The notes beneath the pieces were generated by a model, which saw nothing but the letters and a program-made list of their open reading frames with translations, had not been told where the DNA came from and ran no database searches. A stretch of 64,000 nt of DNA, taken from Euclidia mi. Lineage: Eukaryota > Arthropoda > Insecta > Lepidoptera > Erebidae. Of the stretch, positions 34,480 through 44,850 are shown one piece after another. The translations under genes were made by a program, and so were the position numbers. The stretch lies in NCBI GenBank assembly GCA_944739405.2, contig OX123186.2, positions 35,015,551 to 35,079,550 on the forward strand, written 5' to 3'. Within the stretch, counting starts at the first letter, position 1. Every line of letters begins with the position of its first letter.

Positions 34480-34889
34480 TGTGACGGCCGGTGTCATGCC
34501 AAGCTGTCATCACTACCAAAGAAATATAACCTTCCAACCTCTCTGATCACTACCGTTGCCAAGGACTACTGACGTCTACACGACAAACTAGCCGGTCATC
34601 AAACACAATAATTTATTAGCAAAGAGGTTTGAAGACTATTTTATTATTTGGAAATGAGTTTTTAGTTCGATGACGTATACACTCTGTCAAGTGTTCGCCA
34701 AATTTACCAGTCATTGACAACAAGGCGATGGCCGTACGGATAACACATTCCGTTCACGTTCTGAAGGCGTGGGTTCAAATTCCAGTCATAACAGTTATAT
34801 GGATTATGGATTTTATGAAATTTGGAAAATGTTTATGAATATTTGGCAAATATTTAAAAAAAGATTATTTAAATATTTTGAGTAAAAAT

Positions 34890-35030
34890 GAGAAAATTCT
34901 AGAAACTTCAGGAAGGAATGGAAAGGTTAAAAAGAGACAGGAGATGGAAAAACAAATTTAAATATTTCGAATAAAGATTAGAAAATTCTAGAAACTTCAG
35001 GAAGGAATGGAAAGGTTAAAAAGAGACAGG
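34890..35030 (+). repeat. Direct repeat within the LTR
   Basis: GAAAATTCTAGAAACTTCAG with the following GAAGGAATGGAAAGG and AGAGACAGGAGAT recurs after 89 bp, two nearly identical copies in the presumed U3 region. Confidence 0.85.
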
Positions 35031-35219
35031 AGATAGAAAAAAACAATTGAATTATGAAATGACGATCGAAATTAGTGAATCTAGAACATTCCTAGGGGTA
35101 TATAAGGCGGTGTAGACGCGCTGAGCGCCAGTTTAAGTTGAAAAGTGGTAAAGTGAAGAAGAAAAGGAAGAAGTAAACGAAAGAAAGAAGAAGTAGTAAA
35201 ATAAAGTGAAGTGAAAGTA

Positions 35220-35292
35220 TAGTGCAGTAAAGTGCAGTAAAGTGCTGTGAAGTGCAGTGAAGTGCAGTGAAGTGCAGTGAAAAGTGCAGTGC
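35220..35292 (+). repeat. AGTGCAGTGA minisatellite
   Basis: About seven short units of GTGCAGTGAA or GTGCAGTAAA inside the LTR, in the presumed R/U5 leader. Confidence 0.85.
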
Positions 35293-35674
35293 AAAAGACG
35301 CTAGTGTTGGTGCTGTCCGCGTCGAAATTAAACGGCGCGTCGTTTGTGAAGTCGAATAAAGTGTCATCAGTGCTACTCGGTGTTTCCTTCCAATCCCGTT
35401 ACCCCGTCGGTAACAATATCACTAATTAATCGAACTATCAAGCATTACATTACATGTCGGCGAGTACAGAGTCAAACAGTCTTGGATGGATTTCTTTATT
35501 AGTTCGTTAATGTGAGGTAGTCATTGGGCCCAAGTTTGCACTTGGTGAACTAGAACGTTTATCGGTCGTGGGAGGTGGAATGGAGTGTTTTTGTGAACTG
35601 CGTTTGATGTTATATTATTCTGTTCATTTAAGTGTTTACGATTATTATACTTAAATGTACTAACATCGATAAAA

Positions 35675-35765
35675 GGCGCAATGGCTTAAGTAGTCTGCAG
35701 CACCGCCTTTGTGAAGTGTCGAATGTTGGAGATTTGATTCCCAGAGAAGACTAAAATGTATATGT
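35675..35765 (+). mobile_element. tRNA-like SINE fragment
   Basis: GCGCAATGGCTTAAGTAGTC and, 40 nt later, a degenerate B box GATTTGATTCCC suggest a decayed tRNA-derived SINE head. Confidence 0.35.
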
Positions 35766-37372
35766 TCCACAATAGTTGTTAGTATCCTTTTCTTTTCGAA
35801 GTCATTTACCAGAATCATTCCACCTAAGGAATGTGCCTATTTTCAAAAATAAAATTAATTGTTTTAAGATAATTGACAAAATAACCTCGCTATTTTTTAA
35901 TTTAAAAGCTGGGTAGGTTAGGTTAGGCTAGGTATTGTAATTATTTGTGGATGTAAAAATAATTGTTTGTTGATGGAAGCATCATTGGAGAGAATTCCGC
36001 TCTGGGACTCCGTTATGGTGAAATCTGTATTACGAAACCATTGGCGCACCGGTCGACACGTCACGCCACTCACACTGTTGTTGTCTTCTTGCTGTTTTTA
36101 TCGACTAGTCTTTGTATATCCAGGGCAGTTAGAGAAGTATTTCTAAAGTTCTACTTTTTGTGGTTCATCAATCATCACACAGAAAGTACACAGTTAGTTT
36201 ATGACATAATGAGGGATAGATACGTGAAAGAGAAATAAATTACAATAATAATAAAATTTATTTCAGGTACAAGCTAACCATATTAAATCAACATTAGAGA
36301 CTAACATACATATGTATAGAATATAAAACTTAGAACTCCAAACTAAAACTAGTGCATTTTTACTTGAACGGCATCGTCTATCACGCTGTACAGTATCTAT
36401 GTATTGTGGAACTTACTAAACTATTCTTAAAAGTTATCGATATTTCACCGAACTAAATATATTCTCGTTTTATAAACCAACTATCTATATCTGAGCAAGG
36501 ATTGTTCCAAAACTTTACAGGGGTCGTTGCTGGATTGATTTATAAGTCACATAAAAACCTTCCCTAAGTATGTAGAGTTTCTACGTATAAACGAGTCGAT
36601 GCTGCAATTTTTCTTACTCCATTTTGATACCTGACGTCAGAAAATAAAGTTTATGTTCAGAGAAGCTTGCAGGTAATAGAATTTAATGCAAAGACTCCAT
36701 TTATATTCTAACCCTGAGGTAAAATATGAATACCTATTTTGACTTGCAATGCATCGTTTGGTTTATACAGATTAATGTAATGTTGGTAAAGCAACTCTTT
36801 CCATAGATATTATGCAGATCAATTGTACATCTTTTTTTTAGAAAATAGTTGCTTATGTAATATATGAACGTTTAAAATATAATTCAATTGGTCTAATCTT
36901 AATGTTTTAATGGTATTGTCGTATATAAATTGCGAAATGGATGAAACAATGTGCGCTTGTACTTTAAATTAAAGGACTACCATACTAAAAATGTCTATCT
37001 AACTTTCACTTCGAATTTAGAACTGAGTTGACCGAATATTTTGTTTGGAGACGATAGTAAATAATTAACTACGATGACGAATACATTTTACCCGGTCTAC
37101 ATAAATTATTTTCAGTGCGTGAATTATCTAAATTCATGAGCCAAAGTAACCACACCTTATTTCGTCCAGACTTAGTCCGGTTTGTTAATCTGTAGTGATT
37201 AATGACCTCGATGCTAAGCTAAAGGTTGTTAGCATTCTGATGAGCATCCAGGTCAACAAAGCTTTCTGTGATGAAGATGACAATTTATTATGTCCATTTA
37301 TTATACCTATACTATATATTTTTATGAGTATATACCGATGTATGTTGGTTCCGCCTAGTACACGTTATTATA
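35766..37372. other. Non-coding sequence, nothing recognised
   Basis: AT-rich DNA with short frames (35963-36238, 37195-37416) that show no family signature. Confidence 0.45.
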
Positions 37373-38669
37373 CGAGGGGAGTTCAATGTATTCTCGGTAT
37401 CGAGGTGCTATACTAATGATAAGGGTAATTTAATTATCTCATTAGTTAATGACACTCTTTGAGGGTATAAATACAAAATTTTATTTAATTGCCACCATTA
37501 GTATTCAAGATATCATTGCGAAAAGACAACTATGATGACTGATTCGACAATGATGAAAAAAATCGAGCATCGTGCAATGATAAAATTCCTCACAAAACAA
37601 GGAAAAAACTCAAAAAAATATTCATGAAGAAATGGTGGCTGTTTACCAAGATTCTGTGCCTTCATTATCTACAATTCAGAAGTGGTGAAGTGAATTCAAA
37701 CGGGGTAGAGAGAGAATTGAAGACGACCCCCGCGCTGGTGGGCCAATTTGTGCCGCTACTGAAGAAAACGTCAAATTAGTCGAAAAACTTGTACTTGAAT
37801 ATGCCCGTGTAAGAGTGAAAACATTAGCAGAAATGACTAAGCTATCCGTGGGTATCATTCACACAATCCTTCATGAGCGCCTGAATTTGTCAAAGGTCAG
37901 TGCAAGATGGGTGCCGCGAATGCTCACCGCGCTACAGAAACAAGTGCGAGTTGACTGTTGTAAGGAGTTTTTGGACCTCTATGGTGAAAATCCGCAAAGT
38001 ATTTTCGATCGGACTGTTACTGGTGATGAAACGTGGGTTCATCACTATGACCCCTGAGAGCAAGCAAGAGTCTATGCAGTGGCACAAAAAAGGATCAGAC
38101 CCGCCGAAGAAGTTCAAAGTCACTCCGTCCGCAGGAAAGCTCATGGCCACGGTGTTTTGGGATTCTAAGGGAATCTTGCTAATCGAGTACACAAAAAAAG
38201 GTCAAAGTATTACTGCTGCATCATACGCAACCACCCTGCGTAATTTAAAGGAGGCAATTAAAGAAAAAAGACGTGGAAAATTAACCGCAGGTGTGTTGCT
38301 GCTTCACGACAACGCGCCGGTTCACAAGGCGCACCTTGCCCAGGCTGCTGTGCGGGAGTACGGATTTGAAGAAATCAACCATCCACCCTACAGTCCGGAC
38401 CTGGCCCCTAGTGATTATTATCTATTCCCTAATCTTAAAAAAGACCTTCGTGGAAAGCATTATTCGGACGATGGAGAGTTGAAGGGAGCAATAAACGAAC
38501 ATTTTCCGGGCCATGAAGAAAAATATTTTTCAGAGGGAATTGAAAAGTTACTTTCACGAACAAATAAATGTATTGAGATGTTAGGGGAGTATATTGAAAA
38601 ATAAAATTTATTCAGAATTTTCGGCCTTTTCCTTCATACCTATACCGAGAATACATTGAACTCCCCTCG
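37373..38669 (+). mobile_element. mariner transposon (DD34D)
   Basis: A 1297-bp element flanked by the TA duplication (37371-37372 and 38670-38671). The terminal inverted repeats of about 29 bp start CGAGGGGAGTTCAATGTATT and are nearly identical. It contains one transposase pseudogene. Size, TA target and the DD34D catalytic spacing place it in the mariner group of the IS630/Tc1 superfamily. Confidence 0.95.
37532..38604 (+). pseudogene. mariner transposase, inactivated
   Basis: The frame opens at ATG 37532 (IEHRAMIKFLTKQGK), shifts at an A-run near 37611-37619, continues IHEEMVAVYQDSVPSL, meets TGA at 37686 inside the conserved KW-SEFKRGR block, then runs through the helix-turn-helix region and VTGDETWVHHYDP before a one-base insertion near 38050. 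The remainder (38058-38604) is open: KQESMQW, LLLHDNAPVHKA and YSPDLAPSDYYLF. The second and third catalytic Asp are 34 residues apart. Two frameshifts and one stop mean it cannot make transposase. The terminal repeats are intact, so it could still be moved in trans. Confidence 0.92.
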
Positions 38670-39228
38670 TATTGTGTATTGTGACTTCATAGGAGGTATA
38701 AATAAAAATTAAATAATGATTTTTCTTTTTGTAAGTAATAGGGGGGCACACGAGCAGACGGATCGTTTGATGGCAAGCGATTACCGCCGCCGAAGGACAC
38801 CCGCAATTCTAAAGGAGCCGCAAGTGCCTTACCATCCTATTCGACAAAATCTGCTCTTTTCTTATAACAAAGAAACTTAACGGCACCGCGCCATCTAAAA
38901 TTATCAGATATCATCATCGTCCTAGCGTTACCTCGGTTGCATCCAAGACTTTCGTCTTTGAGCCTGGGATCTGCTTTCTGGTCTAACATGATTTGACAGA
39001 ATATTAGATTTTAACTTCTTCTTTTTCGTATGAGTGCGTTTCCAACTCTGGTGACGGAGTTTTCAGACCACCCAAAAGGCCTTTTACCGGTTAACTAAAC
39101 CAATTAGATACTCAATGAAGTATGCACGAGATCCCATTCTCATTAACTTCAAACCAAGTGCAGAGTTTGTTGCGATGGCTAGTTCGAAATTCAAGTACAT
39201 AGTAATGCTATTCAGCGATACCGTCATA
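38670..39228. other. Repeat fragments
   Basis: Holds a minus-strand copy of the 11421 repeat at 38727-38850 (CAGACGGATCGTTTGATGGC, GCGATTACCGCCGCC) and, at 38915-38995, a minus-strand SINE 3' end (CATCATCGTCCTAGCGTTAC) related to 44100-44168. Confidence 0.55.
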
Positions 39229-39310
39229 GGTAGCGTGGCCGAGCGGTCTAAGGCGCTGGTTTAAGGCACCAGTCTCTTCGGGGGCTTGGGTTTAAATCCT
39301 ACCGCTGCCA
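39229..39310 (+). tRNA. tRNA-Leu (AAG), T arm decayed
   Basis: An 82-nt gene with a fully paired acceptor stem (GGTAGCG with CGCTGCC, one G-U), A box TGGCCGAGCGG, anticodon stem CTGGT/ACCAG enclosing loop TTAAGGC (anticodon AAG), a long class II variable arm and discriminator A. The T loop reads TTTAAAT instead of TTCGAAT, losing the invariant C56, and the T stem has a 49-65 mismatch. These changes would weaken the B box and the D-T loop contact, so this may be a pseudogene or tRNA-derived relic. No T-run terminator follows closely. Type and anticodon are clear; function is doubtful. Confidence 0.8.
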
Positions 39311-40329
39311 AAAACTTCTTGTCAACTATACCATGACCCAAATAAATAAGGTCTGCGCAAATCCGATAAATTTCTATGATTTTGTGCCATGGGATGCGAA
39401 AATATGACATAATTTTGCCCGTCCTGCGGCCCCCTGTCAACGAAGTGAGGAGGCCTTATTTTATTGGCTCATGAACTATACTTAGTTAAACGCACTTGGT
39501 GTTTCACTACCTAAAACAATAATGAGAGCAATGACTGGAGATTTGTCAACAGATGCCATAATACATTGGGCTTGACCTCTAAATGTGCACTTTAACTAAC
39601 GAAATTATTTTAGAGTAAGATTAATGAATGAACATAAATTATGCTACCTCATATTTCAGTGTAAGAGTTATGATATCTACACAGCACACACATATGTGAT
39701 ATCACAGCTAGTGCTGTGCCGCGCAGTTTTAGTCGTATAATTTCAAGATCTTGAACATGAACTCTTACACTGCTTTTAGATCTTGTGTCGTCGGAGACTT
39801 TACAAACTTTTACTCAGGTACACAAAGTACATTATGACTCAATAAAACATTTTGCAAATCACACAAGTGTTATTTCATGTGGGGATCGATATTACAACAT
39901 GTAGCGCTGTTCGAAAAATAATAAAACCTCTACGTCATCAGCAAGGTTTCCCAAATTGAGCGCGGCAGCGAAATGGGGCTCTGTAGGGAGTGTATAGGTT
40001 AAAAAGTTTTAATAACTTTAGTGATAATGATTTGATCAATGCTATATTATGTTTATGTAGTTCATGTTACTACTAGAAAATTATTTTTTATGCAATAGCA
40101 CACAAAATACTGCAAATGTTGTTATATTCATATACTCTAGTAGCATATCGTTGTTAATTAAATATAAACTAAAATACCTCTCAAATTAGATCTTGAAACA
40201 CAGAAGACAAAATACCTATTCAAAATGAATAAACTTAAAAAAACATTGACACGAGGCAACCTCAATTTGCCGTTTAATTTGGGTTACACAAACTCTTTCA
40301 GCTTCCAGCTTTGATGAAACAGATACCTA
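39311..40329. other. Non-coding sequence with one foldback
   Basis: Apart from the inverted repeat at 39657-39772, nothing is recognisable. Confidence 0.45.
39657..39772. repeat. Foldback with nested small hairpins
   Basis: CAGTGTAAGAGTT at 39657-39669 is the exact complement of AACTCTTACACTG at 39760-39772. Inside lie CACATATGTG and CACAGCTAGTGCTGTG, two further palindromes. Confidence 0.8.
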
Positions 40330-40470
40330 TACAGCTGTTTGGACAAGACAAAGGATTCCATTGCGATGTAAAGACATCGCAATGGAATCCTTATACAAGG
40401 CGAAATGTTCAAAGGAACATTTCGCCTTGTATTGAGAAAAGGAATAGTTGTCTAAACACTATTCCATTTA
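40330..40470. repeat. Compound cruciform: two perfect hairpins in an outer stem
   Basis: Hairpin 1 (40351-40392): 19-nt perfect arms AAGGATTCCATTGCGATGT, spacer AAAG. Hairpin 2 follows immediately (40393-40432): 18-nt perfect arms ATACAAGGCGAAATGTTC, again spacer AAAG. They are enclosed by an imperfect outer pairing of CTGTTTGGACAAG (about 40335) with TTGTCTAAACAC (about 40448), next to a smaller GGAATAG/CTATTCC pair. Confidence 0.9.
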
Positions 40471-40501
40471 AAAACATTCAGAATACAACATAAACAATTA
40501 G

Positions 40502-40546
40502 AAAACATTATATTGAAACATAGTAAATGTTTCAATATAATGTTTT
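40502..40546. repeat. Perfect hairpin, 20-bp arms
   Basis: AAAACATTATATTGAAACAT and its exact complement are separated by 5 nt. It lies 32 nt after the compound cruciform. Confidence 0.95.
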
Positions 40547-40791
40547 TATTAAGTTCTCAGACTCAACTATCACTCTCAAAAATAAATTAGAAGAATAAAT
40601 AAAACTAGTTTAATGGGCAGTAAATATGAACTATATAATTATGTAGTTCGAAGATTTCTAGCTGAAGATGCTGCAAAATTTTTTTAGTAATCGTTTACGT
40701 GATAAGAATGCCAGTGTTTGAATACGCAGCAGGCAAGATCGGCAAATATTGAACAAAATATCATCTGTTGTTATGATATGTTTGGTACACC

Positions 40792-40850
40792 AAGTAAATT
40801 ATTTTGGTAGTTACTTGTAACATACAAGTAACTACCAAAATAATTTACTT
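40792..40850. repeat. Perfect hairpin, 28-bp arms
   Basis: Arms at 40792-40819 and 40823-40850 are exact reverse complements with a 3-nt spacer (AAGTAAATTATTTTGG.. and its mirror). Confidence 0.95.
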
Positions 40851-41675
40851 AGATATTGCTCTAATAAACTACTAGCTAGGTATATTATTTGCTTTCCATC
40901 TTAACGTACTCTATCCGTATAAATAGAAGTTAACCTGACTTTGCAAATTATGCAATGAAATTGTCTTCACAAATACAAATTATACATTCAAGTATTATTA
41001 GTACTGTTTGTTTATCTTCGTATTGACTTGGTTCAACTCCGTTGCGTAATTATGGTTGCCTTCCCAAATTGTTTAACCAAGCCTACACTGCCATTGAGCA
41101 GCTGGCTGAAACTATTCATGTCAATATGTCTGTACATTTACATAGATACGAGTTACAATAAAATATGAGGCAATTTATTTGCATGCATCTATTCGACGGG
41201 GTGTGCGGTGCAGATGGAAATAGGATGCACGATGCCTTTTAGCAATCAGCAAAGAGGTTTTAACTTCTGCACTTTTGCTAGCAACTGGCTGGTGAGGAAT
41301 AAAATGCTCGTATAACATTTCCTACAAGCGTTTTAATATTATTCCTACAAATAACAGTATCCTTTTAAAAGGCTGAACTGGAGCTAGGTATACTATAAAA
41401 TCTAAGAAGCGGTATTTCACCGACTTATCGTCATAAACATAAGGCATAGGTAAAGTTGGCAATATAATAATATATGTAGTACCAACTGACTCTGTTAATG
41501 AACTACTCTGGTAATTGAGCTCAAAAGTATAAGAAGAAAATGAAGTGGCTGTAATACATGTTCATGTTCTTTTTAGATAATTCAACTAATAATTTATTCA
41601 TTTTACGTCTAGACTGTTTCATGTGTGTAGTTTAAGCTACATTAACTTAGTATTGATTAATATTGAAAATTACTT
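40851..41675. other. Non-coding sequence, nothing recognised
   Basis: AT-rich DNA without coding or repeat signature. Confidence 0.5.
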
Positions 41676-41975
41676 TCTAAAGCAGCGATAGCCCAGTGGA
41701 GAGACCGACAGACTGCTACGCAGAGGTTGTCGGTTCGAATCCACGGCACGCACTTATGACTTTTCGAAGTTATGTGCGTATCAAGTTGTTGATTATCCCA
41801 TGAAAACATCGTGAGGAAACCTGCATGTCTGAGAGTTCTCCATAATGTTCTCGAAAGACATGTGAAGTCTGCCAACCTGCACTTGGCCAGCGTGGTGGAC
41901 TATGGCCTTACCTTTCTCATAGTGAGAAGAGGCCCATGCCCAGCAGTGGGACAAATTATATACAGGGTCGATGAT
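41676..41975 (+). mobile_element. tRNA-derived SINE, near complete
   Basis: Head AGCGATAGCCCAGTGGAGAG (A box) and GGTTCGAATCC (B box), body with CCTCACGATGTTTTC-type blocks read as CATCGTGAGGAAACCTGC, CATGTGAAGTCTGCCAACC, CCAGCGTGGTGGACTATGG and the end CCCAGCAGTGGGAC..(GAT)n. A duplicated TTGATTAATATT lies at about 41654 and 41981 on either side, a likely target duplication. Confidence 0.85.
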
Positions 41976-42372
41976 GATGATTGATTAATATTATTGAAAA
42001 TGTATAATATAAATATTACCATATTTAGCATATCATTTGTTAAATATACAATATATACAATTGATTACACATTTGAAAGTTCTCTGACTTTCAACAGTCC
42101 TACTTTTCAGGGCTTTTTCATAATATTTCATGCCTAAATTCTACTCCTTGCAGCATCACACCAATATATTCAATATCTAGGATTTTCATCTTAAATTGAT
42201 CTTATCTATTTTTGGACTGACGTCTCGCAATGGAATAATTAAAATTGTACTCATTTTCTCGTTATTAATTGAGCGCTTAGTCTGTTGCCTATAACCGACA
42301 AAGACAATAAGCTTACGATCAATAACTTGACACCTACGTATTGATACTACATAATATGACTTTGTTACATTA
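41976..42372. other. Non-coding sequence
   Basis: Contains only the right SINE flank; nothing recognised. Confidence 0.5.
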
Positions 42373-43396
42373 AAGGTAGAATTCCGTGCATCGCGATCGA
42401 TCGCGGCCGCGCGCGGCCTACGACTGTCGTCGATCGTTCGCGACAATAGTCAACGTATGAAAATGAATGGCACCGCTGCCGAGGCCCGCGACTGACGCGC
42501 GCGGCCGACGACTGTCGTGAGCCGCGCGCGTCAGTGTCTTGATATTAGTAGTAATGAAAAAAAAAATCGGAAGTTTTGCCGACTATACAGGGTGTGAAAA
42601 GGCCCTTAACGAAAACTGAAATCCCATGTTGTACCAATCACTACGAACATTTTCTACTTCGGCACCATACCAGGGAAATTACTGGTTCAGAAGATATTGA
42701 AGCTCAAAGTTAGTATGGAATTTTTCTAATTCGGTACAAAATCGATGCATTTACCCCGCCAATATGTTCTTTAGATGCCCTGTAAGCCCATGGATAAGTA
42801 GGTTTTTCGAGCATTGCACGCGCGCGCTTTTAATTGCGGTTTAAATAACGAGAAAACTTTAAAAAAATAAAACGTTTCCCAGGTATTATTTTTGGTTAGT
42901 ATGACTTGGCATGATGTCCACAACGAGTAGACTTCGGTTTGGTGATGGGTCTTGTGACACTCGTCAATTTTGTATTATCGTTCCAAACTTCCAACATTTT
43001 TTTTCATTAGGTACAATATAATTGCCTTTGAATCAATATTTGCTAGTATCCTTTTTCATTTCTGCTTTTAAAGATGGGGTCGATTGGTACTCTTGTTTCA
43101 TAATATAGCAACAGCAGCTCGTTATTCTCCTCTTCTTCTTCAAGGATGTCAATTAGCATTTCGAACATGATTTTGACTTCGCTAGACACACGTCTAGAGG
43201 GAACTGACGAACAACATCTACTAATTTCAAGACACTGCCGCGCGCGGATCACGACAGTCGTCGGCCGCGCGCGTCAGTCGCGGGCCTCGGCAGCGGTGCC
43301 ATACATTTTCATACGTTGACTATTGTCGCGAACGATCGACGACAGTCGTAGGCCGCGCGCGGCCACGATCGATCGCGATGCACGGAATTCTACCTT
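42373..43396 (-). mobile_element. DNA transposon with ~175-bp GC-rich TIRs (Harbinger-like?)
   Basis: Terminal inverted repeats at 42373-42547 and 43222-43396 start AAGGTAGAATTCCGTG and agree except at a handful of positions. They are strikingly rich in CG dinucleotides (GCGATCGATCGCGG, GGCCGCGCGCGG). The symmetric parse gives a TA duplication; a TTA is also present on each side but offset by one base. The interior is AT-richer and contains a minus-strand fragment resembling a Harbinger nuclease N-terminus. Too short for an autonomous copy. Confidence 0.8.
42960..43252 (-). pseudogene. Transposase/nuclease N-terminal fragment
   Basis: Minus-strand frame 43252-43043 contains an acidic EEEEENNELLLLYYETR stretch and DPIFKSRNEKGY, followed after a stop by QILIQRQLYC in the same frame. 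An acidic tract, an FKSR-type block and a GY..ILI.R.L block in this order are what I recall of PIF/Harbinger nuclease N-termini in insects. It lacks the catalytic DDE region. It starts inside the right TIR, so the original start is uncertain. Confidence 0.4.
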
Positions 43397-43775
43397 TATA
43401 GTACTTAGTGCCTTTGAAGGTTATCTCAGTGACATTTCATTTTGACTGTACTATACTTAGCCTGTCGTTGCTTTGAGGTTACGATATTTCGGCATTTACA
43501 GGTGCCATGATCACGGTTACACTGTTTTTATGTACTTAAAGATATGTTAAGTATGCCAACCAAACAACTACACAGAGACAGTACGAACTTAGCCATTTGG
43601 CAAACAGGATAGATTATGATAGAACCATCTCCAAAAGCGTCAATTGATTTAAAGTGTTATTTTATACTCAGAAATACAATTAACTTTTATATCCTAATTA
43701 TATCAATCTGATAAAATCAATGTATAGTAAGACGAGTACAGGTACGAAAAAAGCTAGAATTAAATATAGTTAAGT
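43397..43775. other. Non-coding sequence
   Basis: Nothing recognised between the TIR element and the next SINE. Confidence 0.5.
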
Positions 43776-43791
43776 AACAAAGAAAGCTTGT

Positions 43792-44168
43792 GTTAAGGCA
43801 ACGATAGCCTAATGGAGATACCCACGGACTGCAATGCACAGGGTATCCGTTCGAATCCACGGCGCGCACCGATGATGATTAAATTATTAAACATCGCTTG
43901 CCCCATGCCTCGGAGAGCACGTTAAACCGTTGGTCCCGGCTGTCATAAAGATCTTTGACAGTCGTTAGGGGGAGTCAGTATCCTCAAATAAACTGATACT
44001 GGTCTAAAACCATAGAATATCGCTATCCCTTTGGGTTATGGAGGTCAGACGGCAGTCGCTCTGTGGAAAAGTTGATATTCTATCATATCTGATTAGACCA
44101 GTAGGCGGACCTCAGGCTCCAAGGCTGTAAGTCTTGGATGCAACCGGGATAATGCTAGGGCGATGATG
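43792..44168 (+). mobile_element. SINE with perfect 16-bp target duplication
   Basis: A complete copy: A box region ACGATAGCCTAATGG, B box GTTCGAATCC, body with GCCCCATGCCTCGGAGAGC, AGAATATCGCTATCCC and GGCAGTCGCTCTGTGG, end GCTAGGGCGATGATG. It is flanked by AACAAAGAAAGCTTGT at 43776-43791 and 44169-44184, an exact duplication, so this is a young insertion. Confidence 0.95.
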
Positions 44169-44184
44169 AACAAAGAAAGCTTGT

Positions 44185-44704
44185 AAATCCTCTATTCGTA
44201 TAGACCGTATTTACATGCCTCATACATTCCAAACATATACACACATATATTTCTTACAATAAACCTAAAATTAGATTGATGAAGCAGATTCATCTACTTC
44301 CTCGGAAAACTTTTTGAACATCAATTTGTTGTCAAATTGTGGAAATATAAAATACAACGTGAGAAAATACCAGTGTTTGAAAAAAATATGCCTTTCCTTT
44401 ATCTAGGCGACATTCTTGAAACTTGTCTCCTTATTAATCTAAAAAGGCAAGAAAATAAAAAACAAATTGAAATAAACACAAGAAATTTTATTACGACAAA
44501 CATCTAAACATTGAAGGCCTAAATGATTTTCAGCGAAGCGCGGCTCACCTTTCTTCTAACCTGAAAATAAAATGGATTACCATTAGAACCAATCTAAAAA
44601 CATCACCAAAAAAGCCAAGCTATTCACAGAATATTTATTTTTATCAAACTTCAGATAGTAATTAACTATTCCTGAAGGAATTCAAATATATTATATATTA
44701 GTAG
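44185..44704. other. Non-coding sequence
   Basis: AT-rich; nothing recognised. Confidence 0.5.
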
Positions 44705-44850
44705 CGAATCTGCCTCGTTGGTCTCGCGGCATAAATGTGCGCATGGGATTGGGACGTCTCGGGTTCGATTCCCGGGTAGGGCAAAGTGTTATTGGGTTTT
44801 TCCGTTAGAAAATTCTCAGTAGCAGCACGGAGTCTGGAAATACAGTATCA
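44705..44850 (+). mobile_element. tRNA-derived SINE
   Basis: A box TCGTTGGTCTCGCGG, B box GGTTCGATTCCCGGG, then GCAAAGTGTTATTGGG and TCAGTAGCAGCACGGAGTCT. Same head family as 50066 and 61636. Confidence 0.8.

Larger units (their letters stand above)
34480..35415 (+). mobile_element. Solo LTR (gypsy- or BEL-like)
   Basis: A 936-bp unit beginning TGTGACGG and ending GGTAACA, flanked by ATAT on both sides (34476-34479 and 35416-35419). Internal promoter-like TATATAAGG lies at about 35098, and a poly(A) signal AATAAA at 35355 near the end is consistent with U3-R-U5 order. No internal retroviral-like coding region or second LTR is present, so it is a recombination remnant. A minus-strand frame at 35092-35367 is fortuitous translation of the AGTGCAGTGA repeat. 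Confidence 0.65.

Noticed and set aside
35092..35367. Leu/His-rich minus-strand frame (HFTALHCTSQHFTA repeats)
   Set aside because: Translation of the AGTGCAGTGA minisatellite within the LTR.
40792..40850. Perfect hairpin as a microRNA precursor
   Set aside because: Animal precursors have bulges and a larger loop; here arms are perfectly paired with a 3-nt spacer, and similar hairpins with unrelated sequences are scattered around.
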